Positions 54,900 to 64,000 of a stretch of 64,000 nucleotides of DNA are shown piece by piece (positions within the stretch are counted from its first letter, which is position 1; each line of letters begins with the position of its first letter). The notes beneath the pieces were generated by a model. It was not told the DNA's origin and searched no databases. It worked only from the letters and a program-made list of their open reading frames with translations. The DNA is from Entoloma clypeatum. Its lineage: Eukaryota; Basidiomycota; Agaricomycetes; Agaricales; Entolomataceae. The stretch covers positions 1,612,001 through 1,676,000 of the forward strand of contig OY751492.1 in assembly GCA_963565915.1 (NCBI GenBank), written 5' to 3'. The position numbers and the translations under genes are program-made.

Positions 54900-56547
54900 C
54901 ACTCCATGCGGAGTTGGAGAAATGGAACAGAGTACCCTTCCAGGTGAGTCGGGTGAGTGGAACAACGATGTCCGAATAACCATGAATGAAACGTGAATAG
55001 AAATTCGCGAATCCAAGGAAAGACTGTACGTCCTTCACTTTTCGAGGTTCAGGCCACTCTTGAATGGTCTTCACCTTGGTTTCGGACATGCGGAGACCGG
55101 AGGGAGAAAGGATGAAACCAAGATATTCGACTGTGTCGACAGAAAATTCGCACTTGTCGGAGCGGACGTAAAGTCCGTTCTTGCGGAGACATCGGAGAAC
55201 TTCCTTGACATTGTCGGGGTGCTTGGCGGGGTCGTTGGAGTAAATGAGAATGTCATTGAGGTAGACCACCACTGTAACATCGAGGAGGTCACTGAAGATA
55301 TCATTCACAAATTGCTGAAAAGCGGCAGGGGCGTTGGATAGTCCAAAAGGCATAACAAGCCATTCAAACGATCTGTAATGAGTGCGGAAAGCGGTTTTCC
55401 ATTCATCTCCGTCGGCAATGCGGACAAGATGATATGCATGTCGGAGATTGAGAGTGGTATAAACACGCGCTTTTCCGGCAGTGGAAAGGAGGTCGGAGAT
55501 GAGCGGAAGAGGGTATTGATCCTTCTTGGTAACTTTGTTCAGGCCCTGATAGTCGACGCACAGGCAGAGGGAACCGTCCTTCTTTCGGACAAAGAGGACC
55601 GGAGCGCCGTGCGGAGAACGAGAGGGGCGAATGAAACCAATGCCCAAATGTTCGTCTATGAAGTTTCGCAGGGCAGATAGTTCGGATTGTGAAATGGAGT
55701 ACATAGGGCCAATAGAGAGAGTCGATCCGTCTTCTAACTCGATACGGAGGTCATATGGACGATGCGGAGCAAGGGTGTCTGCTTTTGTCTTGCTAAAAAC
55801 ATCGGCAAAATCATGATATTCCTCTGGGATATGGGAGAGGTCCGGAGGTTCCTCGGACATGGAAACAGATTGGGCGGAGATCGTGTGGTCAGAGAGGTGA
55901 ATTCGGAAAGATTGGGCACCCAGAAGTTTGCAAGCGCGCACAAATGCGGCTGCATTTATCAATGCAATATTCGGAACAACATCCGGAGTAGCAGCGGGTG
56001 TGCCGGAGTTGGAGGTCGGAGTATCAGGAGAGGTCTGCGGAGGTAGCGGAGTTGTCCTGGCAGAAGACGTCAAGGTCGGAGACTCCTTCAAGAGCTGTGG
56101 ATGGAAAGTAATACTGCCCAATACCCAGTCAATCATAGGATTGTAGCGGGTGAGCTAGTTGTATCCAAGAACCATAGAACAGGAGGAATCGAGCAGAGTC
56201 ACGTAGGCTGTAATGGCCATATATTCACCAGAGGAAAAGTATACAGGGAGATCAACCGCCTGAGTAATGACAGAGTTGGATGTTCCGTCAAATAATTTAA
56301 GTTCAATCGGAGGTATGGAGGTGAAAGGGAGTTTATAGGATGAAGCGTAATGGGAGTCAATAAAGCAATGAGTAGAGCCGGAGTCCACAAGGGCAGCTAT
56401 CGGAGAAGAATCGGAGATAAGCGGAGATGTAAGTCGGACACAGAGGGAATTGGGGTCAGAAAGAGCGGAAGCGTTGAGTAGAGCGGTAGTACGGATGGGT
56501 TCAACGCAGTCCTCAGGCCGTACAGAGTCCTGTGGACTGCCCGCTAA
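54900..56547 (-). pseudogene. pol: Gypsy-2 pol, N-terminal part (protease, RT)
   Basis: Follows gag in the -1 frame: GSPQDSVRPEDCVEP aligns with GSGPHEARSEDCVDS of Gypsy-1. Protease VDSGSTHCFIDS is present at about 56388. A stop at 56155-56157 replaces the Trp of GYNWLTR (TGG to TAG). RT has [20 protein letters not shown] and [10 protein letters not shown]. The invariant YxDD is YLND, and the first of the RT Asp positions is Asn as well (ALDLRHAYH in Gypsy-1), so the enzyme would be dead. CTC-GAT to CTC-AAT at YLND is a CpG transition. The frame is then broken by Copia-1. Confidence 0.9.
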
Positions 56548-56553
56548 TTTTTT
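56544..56553 (-). promoter_or_regulatory. -1 frameshift site, A AAA AAT followed by UAG
   Basis: Same place and register as in Gypsy-1. The downstream pol sequence confirms the -1 frame. Confidence 0.75.
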
Positions 56554-57701
56554 GTTTTGTCCGTGGTCTTGGCTTGGGCAGCGCGCGCCTTAGCCTTAGA
56601 GGCGGAGGATGAAGACTTCAGGCAATCTTTCACAATGTGTCCAGCTTTGCCACAAAACATACAGAGGTTGTTGTCAAAACGGCGTTTGCGTTCCTCCGGA
56701 GTTAGCTTTCCATCTTTTCCGAGTTTGTCGGAGATGTCGGACTTGGGAGCGGAGGAAGGCTTCGACTGTTTGCCCTGGTTCTGTGTCTGCGGTTTGGCTT
56801 TGGAGTTTTTATTGGAGTTTGCGGAGGGGGTTTTAGCTTCGGATTTGTTGGATTTGGATGTGGATTTGTTGGAGTGGGATTTCTCGCGCTGACGCTCCCA
56901 GTGGCGAGCATCAATAGTCTGTGCTAGCTCCCTAAGTGCTGGTAACGTGCTTGGCTTTGCTTGAGTCCCAAGGACATCTTTAATCCGCTCCGCCAACCCG
57001 GAGTAGTACTGGTGATGCAGGGCGGAGCTGTCCCAGTGCATTTTGGCAGCAAGGCATGTGAACTTGATATTATACTTGAGAATATATTGATTTTCGCGCA
57101 TTTTGAGATTGTCCAGAGAGTCGGAAGCATCTGCAACAGGGTCAATGACCCCGAATTCTGTGCGGAGTGTGCAGAGGAATGCGGACCAAGCTTCATACCA
57201 GTCCGGGGGGTTGTCCGGGTCCGGTTCGATGATGAAATGCTCGAAATAATTGAGAGTTGTGCCTCGGAGGAAAGAGATGGCGAGAGTGATTTTGGCAGAG
57301 TCATCATCATACTCGGAGTTGTCGTGGAAGAACAATGTGCATTGGAGGATGAACTGGTTCAGTTTCCGGGGATCGGAACCGTCGAAGGTGTCTGGATCCT
57401 TAGCCTTTTTGTGATGCTTGTGACCTTTGCTGCATTTGAGTTCATTGGTCATTAAGAGGAAAGCATCCGCAAGGGCTTGTGGGCCGAAAATATTCTGAGG
57501 AGATGGGGGTGCAGATTCTATGGGGGAAGTGGGGATCGGAATATTATGCAGAGGTGTGATGGGCCAAAAACCCGGAGGTGTCGGAGTAGTCGGAGTTACA
57601 GGGGATAGTTCTGTTAAATGTTGTTCGACATTTTGTAGAACTTGCTGCCTAGAAGTGCCAGCTTCTGCAGCTTTTGCTGTCTTGGTGTTTCGGAGTGCCA
57701 T
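56544..57701 (-). CDS. gag: Gypsy-2 Gag
   Basis: 385 residues from the ATG at 57701 (MALRNTKTAKAAEAG). Capsid-like region: DPDTFDGSDPRKLNQFILQC, AISFLRGTTLNYFEHF, LKMRENQYILKYNIKF. Zinc knuckle: CMFCGKAGHIVKDC. It is colinear with Gypsy-1 gag and uninterrupted. The end reads ACA AAA AAT TAG: a slippery heptamer A AAA AAT (56553-56547) directly before the stop, with pol in the -1 frame. This gene is intact even though the element is not. Confidence 0.9.
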   Translation of the reverse strand: MALRNTKTAKAAEAGTSRQQVLQNVEQHLTELSPVTPTTPTPPGFWPITPLHNIPIPTSPIESAPPSPQNIFGPQALADAFLLMTNELKCSKGHKHHKKAKDPDTFDGSDPRKLNQFILQCTLFFHDNSEYDDDSAKITLAISFLRGTTLNYFEHFIIEPDPDNPPDWYEAWSAFLCTLRTEFGVIDPVADASDSLDNLKMRENQYILKYNIKFTCLAAKMHWDSSALHHQYYSGLAERIKDVLGTQAKPSTLPALRELAQTIDARHWERQREKSHSNKSTSKSNKSEAKTPSANSNKNSKAKPQTQNQGKQSKPSSAPKSDISDKLGKDGKLTPEERKRRFDNNLCMFCGKAGHIVKDCLKSSSSASKAKARAAQAKTTDKTKN

Positions 57702-57724
57702 GACTAGCAGGAATCCAAAAACGG

Positions 57725-57738
57725 TTTGAGTTCGAATA
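57725..57738 (-). promoter_or_regulatory. Self-priming primer site of Gypsy-2
   Basis: On the element strand the LTR is followed by GTATATTCGAACTC. ATATTCGAACT pairs over 11 nt (ten Watson-Crick and one G-U) with AGTTTGAATAT in the LTR (about 58125-58135 on the plus map), which lies 32 nt after TATTTAAG. Confidence 0.7.
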
Positions 57739-57741
57739 TAC

Positions 57742-58441
57742 TGTTAAGTAGGTGAAACGTCGGAGCTTCGTCGGAGTCCATCAGAGGTCGGACGTAGGAC
57801 TGAGACCGGAGCGGAACTCCGGAAATGCGGAGGAACAACGAAAGGGGAGGGACGTGGCTTCAACGTGTGTGTTGCGCCGCCATTTGTTGGATAAGGTGTC
57901 CCAATTTCAGGAGGTCGGAGGAGAGGTCGGAGGTGCGGAGGTCCTCGGAGAGATCTCGGTGAGAGACACGTTGACGTGGAAGTGGTCAGACGACATCGGA
58001 GTTGTGACTTGGACACAGTACTGAGCTCGTCGAAGGGTAACAATGGAGGAAGAGCAGTAGATGAGGATGTCGTCGGCGTATTGTACCACAGCGAGGATGG
58101 GAGTAGAGGAGTGAACTTTGTTGATATTCAAACTGAGGAACTACAGGTATGGTACGAGCTTAAATATCTAAATGTGATTGCTTTACGGAGATGGTCGGAG
58201 TAGGTCTGGAGTTGTGGCGTAAGTTGCCAGCGACTGTAACAAACATTGGAGATGTCGGTCAATGGACCATGCGGAAAAGGCGATGCATAAGTAAACGGGA
58301 ATATGAATATGAAATGCATAAAGGCATGGAGTTATGAATATGAAATGCATGATGGCAACGTGCGGAGATGTGGAGGTAACGGATGTCCAGAATGTCGGAG
58401 GATGATCGGAGTGGATCGGAGATTCAGAGACGGATATAACA
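57742..58441 (-). repeat. Gypsy-2 5' LTR
   Basis: 700 bp. By eye 21 CGGA and one TCCG on the plus strand, i.e. TCCG-rich on the element strand, as in Gypsy-1. Confidence 0.95.
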
Positions 58442-59608
58442 ATCTGTCCCACCACAGGTGCATCTGTGGCCATTCTGGCGGCATCCCTCCCCCTCCCTCT
58501 TGTGATGCATCTTCCCTCGCATTGTGTGCCTCCCACTGTTCTAGCAGCTCCTGTTACACTTTTTCCTCCCTTTCCCATGTGCCTTCACACAACCCCTCAA
58601 CCCTCGATCTCCATCAGACCTTGTTTCACTTCATTCCGACAACCCTGAGACACGTGTCCCCTCTATCAGTGCTATGACTCACACTGACTTGGACTTGACC
58701 TCATTTGTGTACTTTTCACTTGTTATCTATTGACTCATGACCTCAAGGCCTTATCTCTGACTCTTATGCCAAAACCCCTTGAAACCTTTAACTAACCAAT
58801 GGCCTATTTAGCTCCTGTGCAGCATTACTTATTTATAGCCATAGGATTATGTATATAAAGACTTGTAACTTAGAGTAGAGGTTGTCAGCTTGACCTAGAC
58901 AATTAACACTTACTTGTCTCAACCTGTCAATGTTCTCAAACTAAGTGCCTTGCGAGGACTTAGCTCAACTTGATCTGAACCGAGTCGTCCTCTTGAGGAA
59001 CTCGCCGATCTTGAACAAGTCATTCTACTGAGGGACTTGTGTGGAAACAGTATGAACCCACATGACCAGGGTCTTGTACCAATTGTAGGCTATTGCCATA
59101 ACAGCTCCTGTGTCATTGTTTGCACATCTCCTGCTGTGCTAGGGCTGTGCCTGTGTGTCATGTGTCCCACCATTGTCGCATGTCCCCCCCCTTCTTGCCT
59201 CGTGCACCTCCTGCCTCCCACCATTGACATGTCCTCCTACTTGCCATTATCACACATCTGTGAGCGATCTGGTGAGACATGGATGGCATGGTGCTTACCT
59301 ATAGTGGATGGCCCTTGCACCAACAGAGGAGGTGGGTGGCCTTCACGCCAACAGAGGAGGTGGGTGGCCTTCATGCCAACAGAGGAGGCAGGAGGAGGGA
59401 GAGGTGATGAGGTATATCTTTGGCAGGTTCCAGGAGCAAGGTGGTCTATTGAAAGTTACCGACCCCAGCAATGGCTGAAAGTTGAAGAACAACCAAATTC
59501 CCCATTTTCCTCCATCCCCTGTTTCCCCCCCATCACCTCTTTGTCTTTGTGGATGCCTCTGCTCTCCATTCACATGAGAGTCCTATATGTAGTGTTCATA
59601 TATCACAG
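58442..59608. other. Repeat-derived, no firm gene
   Basis: 58850-59040 has GTATATAAAG and a leader-like stretch that may be part of an LTR. 59060-59310 is a diverged copy of 32960-33190 (shared GTGCTTACCTATAGTG and repeated CCTCCCACCATT). About 59322-59395 is a 30-bp unit (CCAACAGAGGAGGTGGGTGG) repeated two and a half times. Confidence 0.5.
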
Positions 59609-59766
59609 CACTGTGACTGCTGTACTATTATGACCATAGGTTCACATAACACATAACACCATTTTTTTTGAGCCCAGAAATGAATTTTTCTTGATTTTTC
59701 TGATTTTTGGAGAGAACTTGCTGGTCATGTGTGTGAACCTATGATCATAATACTACAGTACAGTGA
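59609..59766. mobile_element. Short MITE with inverted ends
   Basis: The left end CACTGTGACTGCTGTACTAT and the right end, read in reverse (CACTGTACTGTAGTATTATG), share an inner ATTATGAYCATAGGTTCACA. The roughly 80-bp centre has an AT-rich core. It is too short to code. Confidence 0.65.
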
Positions 59767-60009
59767 AATGGCTGATGCATGAGAGACTGTAGTTACAGTC
59801 AACAGTGTGATATATCAGAGCGATGTGTCAGGCTATTAGCCCAGGGACCCATGATGGAAAGTGTGCTTCCATGCCCTTCCTAATGGATTCAAAACCTTTC
59901 AGTCTTGCATCAACAGGTATTTTTGGTTTTCCTTGGCTGGATCAGATTGCCAAGTGCTTCTCTCTGTCTGCTTGCACAACCTCCTGAAAAACATGGGCAA
60001 TATAACATA

Positions 60010-61039
60010 CCTCTAATGCCATAATTGTGTCATTGAGGGATCTTATATGTATCTCAACTGCTTCTAATTTATGTGAGAATACCGGAGCATTAATTTCAAG
60101 ACTGAGTGATGTTTTGATGTCGATACCTCATACTTAGAATTCAGGATTCAGAGATGTTGCAAAATCACAACTTTTTTGAATTCAATTGGAATTCAATGCC
60201 AGACTGAATTGTATATACCTCATCTAACAATTTCCAGAAAGCCTTGCATGAATTACTTCATCTGCAAGGCATCTGTTGTCAGCATGGATTTGAATGGGAA
60301 TGACAATAATGGCAGTATCATTCATTTTGCAAGTTTTAATTGAAGTTGGGGCTGTTTTTTGCACACACTGTCTGATCTTCTTATTTTCTAAACCCAGACC
60401 TTTGGAAGTATCCCAATCAAAGCAATGCATTGTAAATCTTATTTTCACAGAGTATCTGAAGAAACTGTTGAGTGGAAGATGTTCTATAAAGCAATCTGTG
60501 TCTTTCCAGAATTCAACATTGGAGACACATGACACAAAGTCCAACTTCTGCCAAGCTCTCGGTGCTCAGGGCTCAGCTCTTCCTTGCACTTCTTTCTCTT
60601 CATTCTTTGTGATATTGAGGCTATTGCCATGGTGGTTCCCTCCTCCAACACACTCAATTTGGTAGGTTCTGCTGTTTCTGGATTTCCACTCGTTCTGATC
60701 TGCTTAAATAGTCAGTGCCTGACCCACTTCACCTAGTTAAACTGGGCTAAATGCTAGTTTACAAACTGCAAACACTGGGTGCAAGCTGTCTCATATGCCC
60801 CCCTCTTGCACAGTTGTTTATTGCCCCACAGACCCCTCCGGCATGCCCCTCATATGCAACTGTCTCGGCATCAAGTAAGTACACCCATGTCCTCCACGGT
60901 ACGTACCTCTTTCACCATGCTGAGCTCCTCACTGTACTCACACCCTTATTCTTAACTCACCTTCGCCATCAACCACATTCACCCCATGTCACCCAGCCTC
61001 CCTCCAATACTATATCCAAGGCACGGCTATGCCTGCATG
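60010..61039 (-). repeat. Reverse copy of 33745-34768
   Basis: Includes the mirror of the 106-codon frame (60544-60224). It lacks the Tc1-like insertion of the other copy and is cut at ATGCCTGCATG by the Gypsy-3 LTR. Confidence 0.85.
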
Positions 61040-61440
61040 TGTTATGCTTAACAAACTGTTCCAAGGTTTGGGCAGAGTATGCAGGAAGTGGAAAGGCGAA
61101 GAGCAATGTGATTGCTAAATCTAAGGAATCCACTACAGTACAAGAGGTTTATATAGGTACTGACTATAGGCGGTAGGGGATGAGTCAGTACTGCAGAAGG
61201 CAGTGTGCATGAGTAAGGTGACTGCGGAAGGCTATGTACAATGAGTAAGCTGACTGTGGAAAGTGAGTCAGCGCAGGAGCGAAGTATACTAAAGGGGATG
61301 ACGAAGTAATGTAGTGAGTCAGACTGGGAATCAAAGGTTGCAAAAGTAGACATTAGACATAGTAAGTTCGTAAGAGGGTGCCGAGTCGGGCCAATAAGTA
61401 AAAGATATGATGTGGTCCTCATACCGTAGAGTCCGTAACA
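61040..61440 (-). repeat. Gypsy-3 3' LTR
   Basis: 401 bp, TG...CA ends, adjacent polypurine tract. The 5' partner is outside the window, so the TSD cannot be checked. Confidence 0.75.
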
Positions 61441-61489
61441 TGTTCCCCTCCTCAAGCTCTGTGTCCTCACAGAGTCATTGTCCCCATCC

Positions 61490-61846
61490 CTCATTGTTGT
61501 TGGGATCGGACCAGTTCGGGCTCTCCTTGAGGCTCCAATCATATATCAGCTCCTCGTTGATGGCAACGGCGAGTTCGAGGCCTTTGATAGCTAGCCGAAT
61601 ACGTCAATTTTCAATGACGAGGGTGCTGGTGTAATTTCTGAGAATGTGTTTCTCCTCAGGACTCGGGGCGACGGGGAGGTTGGACAGTGAGTGGAGGCGG
61701 ATATGCATCTGACGATGAAGGAGGTCGGCAAGGGAGGTTTCGAGGGCATGGATCTGGTCTCTCATGGAGAGTGCTTCGTTTATGAGGGCGGCAATGGCGG
61801 GGTTGATGTTGGTGGTGGAGGTGGAGGTAGTGGTGGTGTTAGACAT
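61490..61846 (-). pseudogene. Extra sense-strand ORF of Gypsy-3, downstream of pol
   Basis: An ATG at 61846 follows a CT-rich leader with a good context (CACCATG). 80 codons read MSNTTTTSTSTTNINPAIAA, then a helical ALINEALSMRDQIHALETSLADLL. After a TGA at 61604 the frame stays open for about 37 more codons (IRLAIKGLELAVAINEEL) to 61490. It lies between pol and the polypurine tract, in the position of an env or accessory gene, but has no membrane segment or signal peptide. Family unknown. The heptad-like helix suggests a coiled coil. Confidence 0.4.
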
Positions 61847-61979
61847 GGTGGTGAGGATGGTTGAGAGATAGAAGAAGAATGGGGAGGCAATATTGGGCAG
61901 GGAAAAAGACTAGAGCGGGGAACTCAGTGTGTAGTTGACTGATGAGGTTGATACTGTCATGGATTTTGAACACTGTCTT

Positions 61980-62848
61980 TTATCGTGGGCGAGATGGGTT
62001 CTGCCGATGGAAATCTCGGATCAAATCTTGAGCGTTCTGAACATTGGCTTGAGGTTCCCATGTGTTCTCTTCAGGGCCATATCCTTCCCACTGGACAAGG
62101 TACTGGATCTTTCCATGGAACTTTTGAGAGTCTAGAATTGTGGACACATGGTATTCTTCTTGTCCTTCAACAATGATCAGATCAGGGGCTGGTTTCTTCT
62201 TCTGGATGGCATACTTCGGAGTTTCGTATGGTGACAACAGGATCTTGTTGAACATGGGGTGAATCATTTTCCAAGTCTTTGGAAGATCAAGAAGGTATGC
62301 GCTAGCCCCTTTCTTCTCTAGGACCTTGAATGGTCCATGTCGGAGTGCATCAAGTTTCTTCAAGGGGCGGTTAGTCCTGATGTTAGTCCCTTCCAACCAG
62401 ACCTTGTCTCCGATGTGGTAGTTCCGAGATGGACTTCGGCTTGTTTCAGCCCTGCATTGGCTTCTTCTCATGCCTGTTTGAGTTTTTTCAAGAAGTCATT
62501 GGCAGCCGGATTGGTATCTTCTAGCACGAGTTCTCCCTTCCAAGGATGTAAACCATAGTTGAGGTAGAATGGGGTGTGCTTCGTGGCCTGATGTTCTTTG
62601 TCATTGTACTGGAACTCTGCAATTGCGATCCACTCAGCCCAATCATCCTGTAGATGGTTGACAAAGTTCCGTAAGTACACTTCCATTTCCTGATGCGATC
62701 GCTCCGCCTGTCCATCAGTCTGTGGGTGGTACGCGGTGGACAGGTTCCTCTTGATCCCTAGCATGTGGCAGAGTATCTCCATGAACTTCACAGTGAACTG
62801 CAGTCCCCTATCACTGATGATCTTCTTGGGGATCCCATGAAGCTTCAT
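61980..62848 (-). pseudogene. pol: Gypsy-3 pol C-terminus (integrase core, chromodomain)
   Basis: 62848-62468 reads LHGIPKKIISDRGLQF (second catalytic Asp), YHPQTDGQAERSHQEME (catalytic Glu) and AEFQYNDKEH. The frame shifts near 62470 and continues to 61980: [37 protein letters not shown], then a chromodomain with [22 protein letters not shown] and [10 protein letters not shown]. The integrase is cut at LHG by the Copia-2 LTR, so the zinc-binding part and first Asp are displaced. Inactive. Confidence 0.85.
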
Positions 62849-62851
62849 TTT

Positions 62852-63160
62852 TGTTGAAACTTTTCCATCATGTAGATTAGATTAGATTAGATTATATCAC
62901 ATGACCTTAGACATCTTCAATTACATACTTATTTGGTTGGTACAAACAGTAGTACGGTATATAAGACCAGGAAACTGTCAATATCAATAAGTTGTCTCTT
63001 GACTCTTAACCAGCTCCATTGCTCTTACCAGCCTCAACCGCTCTCACCAGCCTCACCCTTTCCAATCCAAGTAAGTGACTAGAATGGTTAAGTAGAGTAC
63101 TTCCACTGTAGCTGTGTTGCTCAGTACATCTGCGGCTAGCGCCCAGGTGGAACTTCAACA
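62852..63160 (+). repeat. Copia-2 5' LTR
   Basis: Contains the (TTAGA)n tract corresponding to (TAATC)n in Copia-1, a TATATAAG box near 62958 and a CTTCAACA end. Confidence 0.9.
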
Positions 63161-63527
63161 GGTTATGGGCCCCGGATAGCAGAGGGACTTGGAAACGCTG
63201 GCAACAGCGAGTACCTGCCCACTCTACCCTGGTTGGCAAAGAACTGATCGAAAGATCTAGGTTCTGAGTCTTACTTCTTCACACATGAACCTGGGAACGT
63301 CATTACGACAAGTACCTGTCATGAAGCGTCCCTAAGGGGATTGACTTAGTACATGTCATGTGGAAACATTGATCGTACCTCACACACTTCTGACAAAAAG
63401 GGTTTTTCCCACAAAACCGCTATTTCTAAAGGGAATATGTTATGAGGAATCATTTATTTGTTTTCTCTAAATCAAATTCACAAAGAACATCACTGATTGG
63501 GAGAACTCCTTTTAGACTCATTAAAAA

Positions 63528-64000
63528 ATGTCTACCTCTCGCTCCGCCCTCGACTCCATCACCATCTTCGACAGCATCGACTACCAAAGTTGGGCCGAAA
63601 AAATGAAGTCGTACCTTCTCCATCAAGGAGTCTGGCACCTCGTATCCGGCGACATTGAGCGCCCCGACATCGCAGACTTTACTGTCATGGTCTCCACCCC
63701 TGCCTCCGCTACTTCTACATCTGCAACCCAACCTCCAGTGGTCCCCACTACCGTCGACCAACCTGCCTTCCACAAGGAAAGGAAAATCTGGACAAGGGAT
63801 GACGACATGGCTCTGGGTTCCATCCGCCTCAAAGTCTCCGAAGCGATCAGGAGGCACATCACGGATGCCAAAACCTCAAAGGAAGCCTGGACGACATTGA
63901 AGGACGCATATTCAAAGATCTCCCCCGCCGCCATATTTGGCGACTTCAAAGCCGCGGCCTCTTTCAAACTTTCTGGTCGGGACCCTGTGCCGGAAATCGA
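63528..64000 (+). CDS. gag-pol: Copia-2 gag-pol, N-terminal 157 codons (runs off the window)
   Basis: The ATG at 63528 starts MSTSRSALDSITIFDSIDYQ, closely matching Copia-1 gag. It continues SWAEKMKSYLLHQGVWHLVS, RLKVSEAIRRHITDAKTSKE and AIFGDFKAAASFKLSGRDPV to the last base with no stop. It is the UBN2-like gag region of a Ty1/copia polyprotein of about 1500-1600 residues. The open frame suggests a less decayed copy, but the catalytic parts lie outside the window. Confidence 0.9.
   Translation, partial: MSTSRSALDSITIFDSIDYQSWAEKMKSYLLHQGVWHLVSGDIERPDIADFTVMVSTPASATSTSATQPPVVPTTVDQPAFHKERKIWTRDDDMALGSIRLKVSEAIRRHITDAKTSKEAWTTLKDAYSKISPAAIFGDFKAAASFKLSGRDPVPEI

Larger units (their letters stand above)
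45392..58441 (-). mobile_element. Gypsy-2: chromovirus containing Copia-1
   Basis: LTRs 57742-58441 (5', 700 bp) and 45392-46072 (3', 681 bp) are flanked by TSD ATCTG (45387-45391 and 58442-58446). Without the nested Copia-1 and its 5-bp TSD it is about 7.26 kb, like Gypsy-1, and has the same gene order. LTR differences include indels, so it is clearly older than Gypsy-1. Several stops and an altered RT site make it inactive. Confidence 0.95.
61040..62851 (-). mobile_element. Gypsy-3: 3' part of a third chromovirus
   Basis: The 3' LTR is 61040-61440 (plus-strand ends TGTTATGCTT and GTCCGTAACA). Polypurine tract GAGGAGGGGAACA (minus strand) lies at 61441-61453. Integrase and chromodomain remains follow at 61980-62848. 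The rest is displaced by Copia-2 and lies beyond the window. Its sequence differs strongly from Gypsy-1 and Gypsy-2 and it lacks the antisense Zn-cluster gene at this position. Confidence 0.85.
62852..64000 (+). mobile_element. Copia-2: 5' end of another Ty1/copia element
   Basis: The 5' LTR 62852-63160 (309 bp, TGTTGAAAC...TTCAACA) is homologous to but diverged from that of Copia-1. Primer site GGTTATGGGCCCCGGATAGC follows. Gag opens at 63528 and the element runs past the window end. It is inserted in Gypsy-3 integrase; the left flank is ATTTT. Confidence 0.9.

Noticed and set aside
1..64000. CRISPR arrays, bacterial operons, ribosome-binding sites, rRNA genes
   Set aside because: Introns, TATA boxes and retroelement structure show a eukaryotic fungal sequence; no short regularly spaced repeat-spacer array or rRNA segment was seen.

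Overview
The window looks like a repeat-rich accessory region of a filamentous basidiomycete, most likely a mushroom-forming Agaricomycete. Evidence: short GT-AG introns of about 50-65 bp, Plavaka/KDZ-type DNA transposase sequence, NACHT/STAND and CHAT remnants in fungal style, and chromodomain Ty3/gypsy elements nested with Ty1/copia elements. Very little is ordinary host gene space. The clearest intact host genes are a ten-exon SGNH/GDSL esterase (2114-4128) and a small cysteine-rich secreted protein (40367-40600, minus).

Layout. 1-2573 is copy A of a segmental duplication; copy B is at 40737-43239 and carries only the first two esterase exons. 4370-10575 holds broken defence-type genes: a frameshifted CHAT fragment, then a NOD-like gene whose N-terminal part (6082-8236) and NACHT part (10217-10575) lie either side of a hAT element (8543-9782, TSD GTACCCAT). 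A second hAT copy is at 43292-44778 (TSD CTGGGAGG). About 11.3-17.9 kb is a decayed Plavaka-like transposon whose transposase is interrupted by a poly-A retrocopy (14413-14756). 18721-31712 is an old minus-strand copia-type element (Copia-3) with a complete chromovirus (Gypsy-1, 23735-31018) inside it. 31.8-39.7 kb is a large inverted repeat with minisatellite arms, surrounding Tc1-like and palindromic elements. 45392-58441 is a second chromovirus (Gypsy-2, TSD ATCTG) with a complete copia (Copia-1, 49108-54894, TSD GAACG) inside its pol. 60-61 kb repeats part of the inverted-repeat family, which received a third gypsy element (Gypsy-3, LTR 61040-61440). Gypsy-3 is in turn split by another copia (Copia-2, from 62852, running off the window).

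The most interesting content is in the two chromoviruses. Both share (i) an antisense, intron-containing gene between pol and the 3' LTR encoding six cysteines spaced like a fungal Zn(2)Cys(6) cluster; (ii) an extreme one-strand enrichment of TCCG (= CGGA, the kind of triplet such clusters bind), in LTRs and body; (iii) an 11-nt complement between the predicted transcript 5' end and the primer-binding site, as in Tf1/sushi self-priming; and (iv) a gag-pol -1 slippery heptamer followed at once by UAG. A self-encoded antisense regulator acting on CGGA arrays is my inference, not a demonstrated function. Separately, all four Copia-1 LTR differences and several inactivating mutations are CpG transitions, which suggests that these elements were cytosine-methylated.
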